6,285 nt of DNA. It comes from Burkholderiales bacterium. Lineage in GTDB: Bacteria > Pseudomonadota > Gammaproteobacteria > Burkholderiales > Burkholderiaceae_C. How positions within the stretch are numbered: the stretch's first letter is position 1; every line of letters starts with the position of its first letter. Where the stretch lies: NCBI GenBank assembly GCA_947458895.1, contig CANHBY010000089.1:1-6285 (forward strand), written 5' to 3'. The position numbers were made by a program, and so were the translations under genes. This document shows, piece after piece, positions 1 through 6,102 of this stretch. The notes below the pieces were generated by a model, which searched no databases, was not told where the DNA came from, and was given only the letters and a program-made list of their open reading frames with translations.

Positions 1-7
1 CCACGCA

Positions 8-1870
8 GTGATCCAACCATTGGCGTTTTGGGCGGTGGTTTTGGGCCTCATTTTGTGCTGGGCTTTCACCAAGCCAGCCCACGCCGGCAATGTCGAACTG
101 ACCCAGGCTGAGGTGGTGATAAGCGATGCCGCGAGTTTCCCTTCGAACGCCGAGGCCGAAAGGATTACTCTGCCCGATGATTGGTCGGTCAACCGGCCGG
201 GCTACAGCGGGTCAGTCTGGTACCGGCTTCAGTTCGACAGGCCTCCGGATGTTTCCGCCGGCGAGCCGCTGGTGATCCACATCGTGCGAGTTTGTAGCAA
301 CCTGGAGGTGACGCTCAACGGCCAACCTCTGTTTAACGGGGGGCGCATGGAAGAACCCGTGACGCGCAACTGTGACTCCTCACAGCTCATGGTACTGCCC
401 CCCTCCGTTTTGAAGCCCGAGCACAACACTCTCGACATCAAGGTGCGGGGCTCTAGCTTAGAAAGCGTCGCCAGTCGTCAGCGCGCCGCGGGCTTGTCGA
501 TCGTTCATTTAGGCACGCCAGACAACCTCGTCCGAGCCCACCAAGTTCAGCGATTCTGGGGCCCAACGTGGGCGCGAGCGAGCTGTGCCACGCTGGCTGT
601 CTTGGGGTTGCTGATGATTGCGCTGAGCATGCTGGGTCGGCGCGAAGCACCGCTGATGTATTTTGGCTTGTTGACCTTGAGCTGGTCATTGATGGCGGCA
701 GGCTTGGCTTGGCACAACCCACCGCTTGAGTCGAGTCGCTATGAATTACTGCTCGCAGCCAGTTTTCCGGTGTTGGGTGCTTTCGCGGTTCAGTTTTTGC
801 TCAGCCATGCCGGCGTTCGGTCTCGCCTTTTTGAGTCATTGCTGGTGTTGCAGTGCTTGGTGGTGCCAGTCACGCTCACACTGGCTGGTATGGGCCACCT
901 GTTTGACGTCGCAAGAGCCTGGTACACCTTGATCGGCCTGGAATTATTAGCAGCGATGGGCTTATACCTTTGGCTCGCCTTCCAGTCACGTCGAACCGAC
1001 TTCCAACTAATGGCTTTGCTGTTACCGTTTGGCGCTCTGCTAGTGATTTTTGAACTGAAAAACCAGTACTTCGGCGGATTGATCGAGCCCTCATCCATGG
1101 CCTTCGATCTAGCCCCCACGATACTCTTGGCCCTTGGATTCTTGACGCTGCTTCTCGACCTGACACGCGCCCTGCGAGCCGCTGAGCTGGCTCGCCTAGA
1201 AGTTGAAACTCGAGCACTGGAAACCGCCGCCGAGATGGAGTACAACTTTGCGCAAATGGCCGACGAGCGTGTGCAACAAGTCACTGAGGCCGAGCGCAAG
1301 CGAATTGCGAGCGACTTGCATGACGACTTGGGTGCCAAGTTACTCACCATCGTTCATACCAGTCAAAACGAGCGCATTTCCTCGCTGGCTCGAGAGGCCC
1401 TGGAGGAAATGCGTCTTTCGGTCAGGGGCCTGACGGGGCGCCCAATGCGCCTGCTGGATGCGCTGGGTGACTGGCGCGCCGAAATCGTGATGCGCCTGGG
1501 CCAAGCAGGCATTGAGGCCGACTGGAAGACCCCAGTAAGCGAAACCGAGCAAGCTCTGACAGCGCGTGTTTATGTGCAGAGCACACGAGTCTTGCGCGAG
1601 TCGGTCAGCAACATCATCAAACACAGCGGGGCGTCGCTTTGCACCGTGAGTTGCACCTTTGATGAGCATGAATTCAGCATCACAGTTCAGGACAACGGTC
1701 GCGGCATTCCCCCGTCATCCGACTCCAAACTCGACCGTGGTCACGGCATGGCAAGCATGAAGCACCGGGCCAAACAACTGAACGGCCAGTGCCTGGTGGA
1801 GTCTGCTCCAGGCTTCGGGACCGTGATCAGACTCACAATTCCCTTTGAAAGCAGCGTGCAAACCGTCTAA
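8..1870 (+). CDS. Sensor histidine kinase with periplasmic beta-rich domain, 7 TM helices and HisKA_3/HATPase core
   Basis: Inner-membrane sensor kinase of 620 aa that should autophosphorylate on His and pass the phosphate to the regulator encoded at 1981. A hydrophobic leader (residues 5-26, ending AHA) precedes a beta-rich periplasmic region (about 27-180, with WYRLQF and LEVTLNG strands) resembling a jelly-roll or galactose-binding-like sandwich. C96 and C122 could form a disulfide. About seven hydrophobic segments lie near 191-209, 215-233, 246-266, 274-294, 303-324, 332-350 and 366-386, like the 7TMR-DISM layout. A helical linker (387-428) leads to the HisKA_3 H-box ERKRIASDLHDD (phospho-acceptor H438), N-box RESVSNIIKHS (E531, N535), G1 DNGRGI (562-567), G2 GHGM (578-581) and G3 GFGT (602-605). 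All catalytic motifs are present. The GTG at 8 has no visible Shine-Dalgarno and the leader lacks an N-terminal Lys/Arg, so the true start may lie upstream of the window. The kinase class is sure; the ligand is unknown. Confidence 0.9.
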   Translation: MIQPLAFWAVVLGLILCWAFTKPAHAGNVELTQAEVVISDAASFPSNAEAERITLPDDWSVNRPGYSGSVWYRLQFDRPPDVSAGEPLVIHIVRVCSNLEVTLNGQPLFNGGRMEEPVTRNCDSSQLMVLPPSVLKPEHNTLDIKVRGSSLESVASRQRAAGLSIVHLGTPDNLVRAHQVQRFWGPTWARASCATLAVLGLLMIALSMLGRREAPLMYFGLLTLSWSLMAAGLAWHNPPLESSRYELLLAASFPVLGAFAVQFLLSHAGVRSRLFESLLVLQCLVVPVTLTLAGMGHLFDVARAWYTLIGLELLAAMGLYLWLAFQSRRTDFQLMALLLPFGALLVIFELKNQYFGGLIEPSSMAFDLAPTILLALGFLTLLLDLTRALRAAELARLEVETRALETAAEMEYNFAQMADERVQQVTEAERKRIASDLHDDLGAKLLTIVHTSQNERISSLAREALEEMRLSVRGLTGRPMRLLDALGDWRAEIVMRLGQAGIEADWKTPVSETEQALTARVYVQSTRVLRESVSNIIKHSGASLCTVSCTFDEHEFSITVQDNGRGIPPSSDSKLDRGHGMASMKHRAKQLNGQCLVESAPGFGTVIRLTIPFESSVQTV

Positions 1871-1940
1871 TTGACCTTTTCGAATGCTGGCCAGGGGGTA
1901 CGATCAGGGCGGCAAGCGGTTTTGGACGGTGTAAGTCGGA

Positions 1941-1956
1941 CTCGCTCGCTCGCTCG
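1941..1956. repeat. Tetranucleotide tandem repeat (CTCG)x4
   Basis: Four perfect CTCG units lie in the 110-nt gap between kinase and regulator, ending 24 nt before the regulator ATG. They are outside any coding frame I support. The rest of the gap (1871-1980) shows no convincing promoter: a TTGACC at 1871 and a TACGAT at 1899 are 22 nt apart, too far for a standard sigma-70 pair. The array is short, so slippage is possible but unproven, and it may be a chance run. Confidence 0.6.
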
Positions 1957-1980
1957 TCAACCTGAGTTCTGGTAAGCCTC

Positions 1981-2634
1981 ATGACCAACATCCTGCTCCT
2001 TGAAGACCTGCCTGAAATCCGGAGTTGGCTCAAAGCCTTGATTCTTCAGGTGTTCCCTGGTGCCAACGTTTGCGAAGCAGCGCGGGTGCAAGACGCACTG
2101 CAGTTGGTTCGTAATGAGAAGTTCAATCTGGCCCTGGTCGACCTGGGGCTGCCCGACGGCACGGGTGTCGATGTGGTGATCGCCCTGCGAGACACTCAGC
2201 CGGATGTTCAGTCGGTGGTGGTCACTATTCATGATGGTGACGAACACCTCTTCCCCGCCCTTCAAGCGGGTGCCTTCGGGTATTTGCTCAAGGAGCAAGC
2301 TCGCGAGCTGATCGCTGAGCAACTCAAGCGCATGAGTCAGGGTGAGCCGCCTTTGTCGCCGTCTATTGCTCGGCGCGTGATCGCCTTCTTTGCTGCACAG
2401 AGCAAGCCCCAAGCCTCTGCCAACCAACTGACTCACGTTGCCCTTTCAGACCGCGAAAATGAGGTGCTTTTGCGCGTGGCCAAGGGCTTCACACTGCCCG
2501 AAATCGGCGTGCAGCTCAACTTGTCGCGGCACACCATTGCCGACTATGTGAAGCAGATTTATCGCAAGCTCAACGTGAACTCGCGCGCCGAGGCCGCCTT
2601 GGAGGCCCAGCGCCTGGGGCTTTTCAGGCGCTGA
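1981..2634 (+). CDS. NarL/FixJ-family response regulator (receiver + LuxR-type HTH)
   Basis: Cytoplasmic DNA-binding regulator of 217 aa, the normal length for this family, and the likely partner of the upstream HisKA_3 kinase. The receiver domain (about 1-118) shows the acidic pair E8/D9, phospho-acceptor D54 in LALVDLGLPDG, switch T82 and conserved K104 in YLLKE. A linker (about 119-150) leads to a LuxR/GerE helix-turn-helix (about 152-213) with LSDRENEVLLRVAKGFTLPEIG and the recognition-helix region LSRHTIADYVKQIYRKLNV. All expected residues are intact. The ATG at 1981 places the receiver start correctly. Only a weak purine-rich stretch, GGTAAG at 1971-1976, serves as a ribosome site. It follows the kinase on the same strand with a 110-nt gap, so it is probably cotranscribed but may have its own leader. 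Its targets are unknown. Confidence 0.93.
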   Translation: MTNILLLEDLPEIRSWLKALILQVFPGANVCEAARVQDALQLVRNEKFNLALVDLGLPDGTGVDVVIALRDTQPDVQSVVVTIHDGDEHLFPALQAGAFGYLLKEQARELIAEQLKRMSQGEPPLSPSIARRVIAFFAAQSKPQASANQLTHVALSDRENEVLLRVAKGFTLPEIGVQLNLSRHTIADYVKQIYRKLNVNSRAEAALEAQRLGLFRR

Positions 2635-2639
2635 AGGCT

Positions 2640-2808
2640 CTAGCAGCCTGTCGGACTTGGGAGTCGTCGGCTGCAAATCAGCCGCAGCACCCCATTTTTC
2701 ACCGTCTTTTTGGCCCATAGCTGAGCTATGGGCCTGCAAACCCGGCAAAAATTGGCCTCGCTGGGGCTGATTTTCGCTTTCGACGCCCCAAGTCCGACAG
2801 GCTGCTAG
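2640..2808. repeat. 169-bp palindromic MITE-like intergenic element
   Basis: The outer 22 bp at 2640-2661 (beginning CTAGCAGCCTGTCGG) are a perfect inverted match to 2787-2808. Symmetry continues inward around one centre near 2724: AAATCAGCC at 2675-2683 mirrors GGCTGATTT at 2765-2773, CCATTTTT at 2692-2699 mirrors AAAAATTGG at 2747-2755, and the core is a perfect hairpin at 2712-2734. The whole element could fold as one long imperfect stem. GGCT directly flanks it on both sides (2636-2639 and 2809-2812), a candidate 4-bp target duplication; the CTAG at each tip is an alternative reading. It has no credible coding potential. It lies 5 nt after the regulator stop codon and 15 nt beyond the rnz stop, between convergent genes. 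The structure is directly visible; its mobility is inferred. It could instead be an extragenic palindromic repeat acting on the ends of both transcripts. Confidence 0.85.
2712..2734. other. Perfect 11-bp hairpin at the core of the palindromic element
   Basis: GGCCCATAGCT (2712-2722) and its exact reverse complement AGCTATGGGCC (2724-2734) are separated by a single G. A T-run lies before it (2707-2711) on the + strand. This gives an A-run, not a U-run, after the hairpin on the minus strand, and no T-run follows on the + strand. It therefore lacks the classic intrinsic terminator layout in both directions, although it may still stall polymerase or protect mRNA 3' ends. Confidence 0.75.
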
Positions 2809-2823
2809 GGCTAGCTGACACCA

Positions 2824-3810
2824 TCAGCGAGCCCACCCGTGCCGAGCTTGTGTCAACACGCCCTGAGCATCCAGCTCGAAACTGTCACCATCGTGGGCCA
2901 TGAAGAGCGCCCCTTGGTAGCGGGACCGGGCCTCTGCCTGCACATCGGCCAGGCTGCGGGGCTGGCTCGGGTCATCCCTGTAGCGGGGGCTGAAATGGGT
3001 GAGCACCACATGGGGCACGGCTGACATCCTGGCTGCATCAGCCACGCGGGCTGCTGTGCTGTGCTGAGAGCCTGGGCCGACCTTGGCCAACACATCCTCG
3101 GTGTAGGTGGCTTCGTGCACCCAGGCATCCACCGGCCCAAAGCCTGCCAGCAAATCAGGCCGGTCATTGTCACCTGCCACCACGATGCAGCGCTGACGCG
3201 CAGGCCGCATCAACACTTGCTCGGGGCGAATCAGCTCACCGCAGGGCAGTGTCACGGCTTGGCCATGCAGCAAATCTCCCCACAGGGGGCCACGCGGCAC
3301 ACCAAGCGATTGCAGCGCACCCTCATCCAGACCTGAACGCGGCAAGGCCTCTCGAAATGCATAGGCAAAAGACGGCACACGATGAGACAGCGCCCGGGCC
3401 TCCACGCTGACCCCTTCGTCCTGCCACAACGTGACACCCAGGGGTGACTCATCGACCGCCAAAAACACCACCTCAAAAGCCAAATGCAAACCGGTGAACT
3501 CACTGGCCGCCTCAATCAGGCGAGCAACCGCGCGAGGCCCAACCAGAGTCAGGGGCCGGGTTCGGCCGGCGAGCGAAGCGCTTGCCAATAACCCAGGAAG
3601 CCCGTAGCAATGGTCTCCATGCACATGCGTGATGAAGACAGCTTGCAACTGGGCCAGTGTGACCTCAGCGCGCAAAATCTGGCGCTGGGTGCCATCACCG
3701 CAATCGACCAAATACCAGGCCTTCGAGTTCCGACGCCCAACCGCCAACCCAGACACATTGCGGCTTAAAGTGGGGGCGCCAGATGAGGTGCCCAGAAACC
3801 GAATCTTCAT
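2824..3810 (-). CDS. rnz: Ribonuclease Z (tRNA 3' processing endonuclease)
   Basis: Metallo-beta-lactamase-fold endonuclease that removes 3' trailers from tRNA precursors in the cytoplasm. The protein is 328 aa, slightly longer than the roughly 305-310 aa of typical bacterial forms. The start MKIRFLGTSSGAPT is the canonical N-terminus. The zinc motif THVHGDH gives H62, H64, D66 and H67; further expected ligands or catalytic residues are H143 (LSHRVPSFAY), D214 (VAGDND), H250 (QHST) and H272 (LTHFSPRY). The region around 170-185 (VPRGPLWGDLLHG) matches the Gly/Pro-containing stretch of the tRNA-binding arm. The first beta-strand motif reads DCGDGTQRQ rather than the commoner DCGEGTQ, a conservative change. 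The ATG begins 5 nt after the murB TAG. The ribosome site AGAGGG overlaps that stop codon and is very close to the ATG, so translational coupling to murB is likely. All catalytic residues look intact. Confidence 0.95.
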   Translation of the reverse strand: MKIRFLGTSSGAPTLSRNVSGLAVGRRNSKAWYLVDCGDGTQRQILRAEVTLAQLQAVFITHVHGDHCYGLPGLLASASLAGRTRPLTLVGPRAVARLIEAASEFTGLHLAFEVVFLAVDESPLGVTLWQDEGVSVEARALSHRVPSFAYAFREALPRSGLDEGALQSLGVPRGPLWGDLLHGQAVTLPCGELIRPEQVLMRPARQRCIVVAGDNDRPDLLAGFGPVDAWVHEATYTEDVLAKVGPGSQHSTAARVADAARMSAVPHVVLTHFSPRYRDDPSQPRSLADVQAEARSRYQGALFMAHDGDSFELDAQGVLTQARHGWAR

Positions 3811-3815
3811 ACCCT

Positions 3816-4832
3816 CTAAACAATCACGGGTTCAGGCTCGAGACGAATCCCGAAACGCCCATAAACGCTTTCCTGAATGGCCCGGGCCAAAGTCAGGACC
3901 TCGGAGCCTGTGGCCCCACCCCGATTGACGAGCACCAACGCCTGCCTCTCGTACACGCTCGCCCCGCCCACCGACTTGCCCTTCCAGCCACAAGCATCAA
4001 TCAGCCAACCCGCTGCCAGCTTAACGTTGCCATCAGGCATGGGATAGTGAACAACGGCGGGGTCTCGGTCGATGATGTCGCGACATTGCTCTGGCGTGAC
4101 CACCGGATTTTTGAAAAAGCTGCCGGCGTTACCGATCACTTGCGGATCAGGCAACTTGGCGCGGCGAATCGCGATCACCCAATCGGCAATGAGCTGGGCA
4201 CCCGGCTGGGTGATGCCGGTTTCAGCCACCTTGCGCTCCAGCTCCAAATAACCCAACACGGGAGCCCAGGGCTTGGGCAAGCGAAAGCGAACCCGTGTGA
4301 TCAGGCTGCGGCCGGCCAAGTCGTGTTTAAAAACACTGTCTCTGTAAGCAAAGGCGCACACAGAGGGCCCCAAGGTGACGCTGCGACCGGTACAAAGATC
4401 AACGGCATCGAGGCTTTCGAACCGATCTTTCAACTCCAAGCCATAGGCGCCAATGTTTTGAACGGGCGCAGCACCCACCGAGCCCGGAATCAGGGCCAGG
4501 TTTTCGAGGCCTGGCCAGCCTTGGGCGAGCGTCCACATCACCAATTCATGCCAGTTTTCGCCCGCACCCGCCTCGACAATCCAGGCGCTGGCGTCCTCAC
4601 TCACCAAACGCTTGCCCATCACCTCCACCTTGAGCACGGTGGCAGGCAGGTCGCGCGTTAAGACAATGTTGCTGCCACCGCCCAAAATGAAATGCGGACC
4701 GCGACCCAGATCAGGGTGATCGACCAGATGCCGAACGTCAGCATCGGAGGTAATGCGCACCAAACGTTGCGCAACCGCTGGCAGGCCAAAGGAGTTGTAG
4801 GGTTTAAGGCTCGTGCCTGTTTCTATTTGCAT
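3816..4832 (-). CDS. murB: UDP-N-acetylenolpyruvoylglucosamine reductase
   Basis: FAD-dependent cytoplasmic enzyme that reduces UDP-GlcNAc-enolpyruvate to UDP-MurNAc with NADPH, the second committed step of peptidoglycan precursor synthesis. Its 338 aa match the type I (E. coli-like) form. The N-terminus SLKPYNSFGLPA is typical. FAD-binding motifs are FILGGGSN (48-55) and IPGSVGAAPVQNIGAYG (115-131). The type I segment FAYRDSVFKH is at 161-170. The proton-donor Ser is S238 in GNAGSFFKNP, and the catalytic Glu is E334 in the C-terminal LEPEP. The ATG at 4832 fits the family start, but I see no clear Shine-Dalgarno. It is the first gene of a minus-strand pair with rnz and is divergent from yajQ across 86 bp. 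No anomalies in length or motifs. Confidence 0.96.
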   Translation of the reverse strand: MQIETGTSLKPYNSFGLPAVAQRLVRITSDADVRHLVDHPDLGRGPHFILGGGSNIVLTRDLPATVLKVEVMGKRLVSEDASAWIVEAGAGENWHELVMWTLAQGWPGLENLALIPGSVGAAPVQNIGAYGLELKDRFESLDAVDLCTGRSVTLGPSVCAFAYRDSVFKHDLAGRSLITRVRFRLPKPWAPVLGYLELERKVAETGITQPGAQLIADWVIAIRRAKLPDPQVIGNAGSFFKNPVVTPEQCRDIIDRDPAVVHYPMPDGNVKLAAGWLIDACGWKGKSVGGASVYERQALVLVNRGGATGSEVLTLARAIQESVYGRFGIRLEPEPVIV

Positions 4833-4865
4833 GGCAAAATTTTCACTGAATCTTGACGAGCACCT

Positions 4866-4887
4866 GAGCCCCCGAGGGGGGTGGCTC
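4866..4887. other. GC-rich hairpin in the murB/yajQ divergent spacer
   Basis: GAGCC (4866-4870) pairs with GGCTC (4883-4887), and CCC inside pairs with GGG with one bulged T, giving a stem of about 8 bp. No strong T-run follows on either strand. It lies 31 nt before the yajQ ATG and 33 nt from the murB start, so it could be a leader hairpin or operator. The remaining spacer (4833-4918) contains a TTGACG at 4853 but no -10 match at proper distance, and I cannot assign a promoter to either gene. Confidence 0.4.
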
Positions 4888-4908
4888 GTTGTTTAACGCT
4901 GTTTCATT

Positions 4909-4913
4909 GGAAG
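4909..4913 (+). promoter_or_regulatory. Ribosome binding site that fixes the yajQ start
   Basis: GGAAG lies 5 nt before the ATG at 4919. An in-frame TTG at 4889 would add ten residues ([10 protein letters not shown]) that are not part of the family N-terminus and would run through this site, so 4919 is preferred. Confidence 0.7.
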
Positions 4914-4918
4914 ACATC

Positions 4919-5407
4919 ATGCCCAGTTTTGACACGGTTCTTGAGCCTAATTTGGTAGAAGTTCGCAATGCAGTCGACCAAACCGCCAAGGAGATCGGTA
5001 CTCGCTTCGACTTCAAAGGCTCCTCGGCCCGCGTGGAATTGAAAGATAAAGAGCTCACGGTGTATGCCGACAGCGATTTTCAGATCAGCCAAGTCACAGA
5101 CATCCTGTTGGCCAAGCTCACCAAGCGCAGCGTTGACATTCGCTTCCTGGATCGCAGCGCCAAAATCGAAAAGATTGGGGGCGATAAAGTCAAACAACTC
5201 GTCACCGTGAAGAATGGCATTGACTCGGAAACTGGTAAAAAGATTCAATCACTCATCAAGCAAGGCAAACTCAAAGTGCAAGCTGCCATTCAGGGGGACA
5301 CCGTGCGAATCACAGGTGCCAAGCGTGATGACTTGCAAACCGCCATGGCCCAGATTCGGCAAGCCATTTCTGAGGTTCCTCTTTCGTTTAACAACTTCCG
5401 AGACTGA
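4919..5407 (+). CDS. yajQ: YajQ family nucleotide-binding protein (DUF520)
   Basis: Small cytoplasmic protein of 162 aa, matching the roughly 160-163 aa of YajQ proteins. It starts with the canonical MPSFD and shows [24 protein letters not shown] (14-37), a [10 protein letters not shown] segment (47-54), the acidic/basic region [11 protein letters not shown] (83-93) and the C-terminal pattern [13 protein letters not shown]...PLSFNNFRD. The family folds as two RNA-recognition-like domains and binds nucleic acids or nucleotides; a Xanthomonas homologue has been reported as a cyclic di-GMP effector. Whether this copy binds cyclic di-GMP cannot be read from sequence. It is divergent from murB and is followed after 2 nt by the aspartic protease gene, so the two are very likely cotranscribed. 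Confidence 0.95.
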   Translation: MPSFDTVLEPNLVEVRNAVDQTAKEIGTRFDFKGSSARVELKDKELTVYADSDFQISQVTDILLAKLTKRSVDIRFLDRSAKIEKIGGDKVKQLVTVKNGIDSETGKKIQSLIKQGKLKVQAAIQGDTVRITGAKRDDLQTAMAQIRQAISEVPLSFNNFRD

Positions 5408-5409
5408 AT

Positions 5410-6102
5410 ATGTCAAAGCCTCTGGCCCTGTTGAGCTTGCTGGCGCTTGGCATCGCAGTGGGTGTTGTCCACGCCCAAACTGTGACCGAACCAAGCCAAC
5501 GCACAGCCCTGCAAGCACCCGAGGTTGGGTTGAGTGGGCGCATGGGCGACAAGGCCTTGCTGATCATCAATGGTCAGCTGCACACGGTGTCGCCGGGGGC
5601 AAAGCGTGATGGTGTCACCCTGATCTCTGTAGCTGAAAACCAGGCCACCGTCGAAATCGAAGGGCAGCGCCAAGTGTTGATACTTGGCGCCTCCGCTGCC
5701 CGAGTCACCAGCGCACCGAGCCCCAGATCATCGGGCGGGAAAATCATCTTGACAGCGGGTAGCGGCGGTCATTTTCTGAGCCTGGGCCTCGTCAATGGGC
5801 GCAGTGTTCAATTTATGCTCGACACCGGCGCCACCTCTGTCGCGCTCAGCCAACAAGATGCCGAACACATTGGAATCGACTGGCGCAGCGGCCAGAGAAT
5901 CTCGGTCAGCACCGCCAACGGCCAAATCATTGCTTATCGCGTACTCCTCAACACGGTCAGCATCCAGGACGTTCAGGTCCACAATGTGGAAGCCACCATT
6001 GTTCCCTCACCGATGCCCTATGCCTTGCTCGGCAACAGCTTCCTGACTCGCTTTCAAATGAAGCGTGTCAACGACCAAATGACACTGGAAAAAAGACCGT
6101 GA
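5410..6102 (+). CDS. Periplasmic retropepsin-like aspartic protease (clan AA, single-domain)
   Basis: Predicted secreted or periplasmic aspartyl protease of 230 aa. A signal peptide spans residues 1-22 (hydrophobic core ALLSLLALGIAVGVV, cleavage likely after VHA). Residues about 38-95 form a small beta-rich domain (ALLIINGQLHTVSPG...) of unknown role that resembles the short periplasmic beta domains of GspC/PilP-like proteins. A Ser/Pro/Gly-rich linker (about 100-118) leads to the retropepsin fold: catalytic D138 in FMLDTGATSVALS, and the second family motif LLGNSFLTRF at 206-215. Only one Asp-Thr-Gly half is present, so activity would require a homodimer, as in retroviral proteases. This matches the bacterial DTGA-type clan AA family. 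Its substrate is unknown. The start lies 2 nt after the yajQ stop with no strong ribosome site, suggesting coupling. The stop overlaps the next gene's start. Confidence 0.88.
   Translation: MSKPLALLSLLALGIAVGVVHAQTVTEPSQRTALQAPEVGLSGRMGDKALLIINGQLHTVSPGAKRDGVTLISVAENQATVEIEGQRQVLILGASAARVTSAPSPRSSGGKIILTAGSGGHFLSLGLVNGRSVQFMLDTGATSVALSQQDAEHIGIDWRSGQRISVSTANGQIIAYRVLLNTVSIQDVQVHNVEATIVPSPMPYALLGNSFLTRFQMKRVNDQMTLEKRP

Noticed and set aside
790..1350. Open frame of 186 codons on the minus strand inside the kinase gene
   Set aside because: It is antisense to well-supported membrane and H-box coding; the product is Ser/Arg-rich without domains.
1871..1904. Possible promoter TTGACC ... TACGAT before the response regulator
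   Set aside because: The 22-nt spacing is too long for a standard sigma-70 promoter and no alternative pairing is convincing.
1957..2436. Open frame of 159 codons on the minus strand covering the response regulator
   Set aside because: It is antisense to an intact receiver domain and has no family resemblance.
2446..2748. Minus-strand open frame reaching from the palindromic element into the regulator gene
   Set aside because: It starts inside the repeat and is antisense to the LuxR-type domain; no motif supports a protein.
2640..2808. CRISPR array or structured RNA gene in the convergent spacer
   Set aside because: There are no regularly spaced direct repeats; the structure is a single inverted symmetry, and no tRNA-like or known RNA features are visible.
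3783..4661. Long open frame (292 codons) on the + strand opposite murB
   Set aside because: It lies fully antisense to an intact murB and the start of rnz, its protein is low-complexity His/Gln/Arg-rich with no recognisable motif, and such frames are expected opposite G+C-rich genes.
4889..4918. Upstream TTG start for yajQ
   Set aside because: The ATG at 4919 has a good GGAAG ribosome site and gives the canonical MPSFD N-terminus and usual length.
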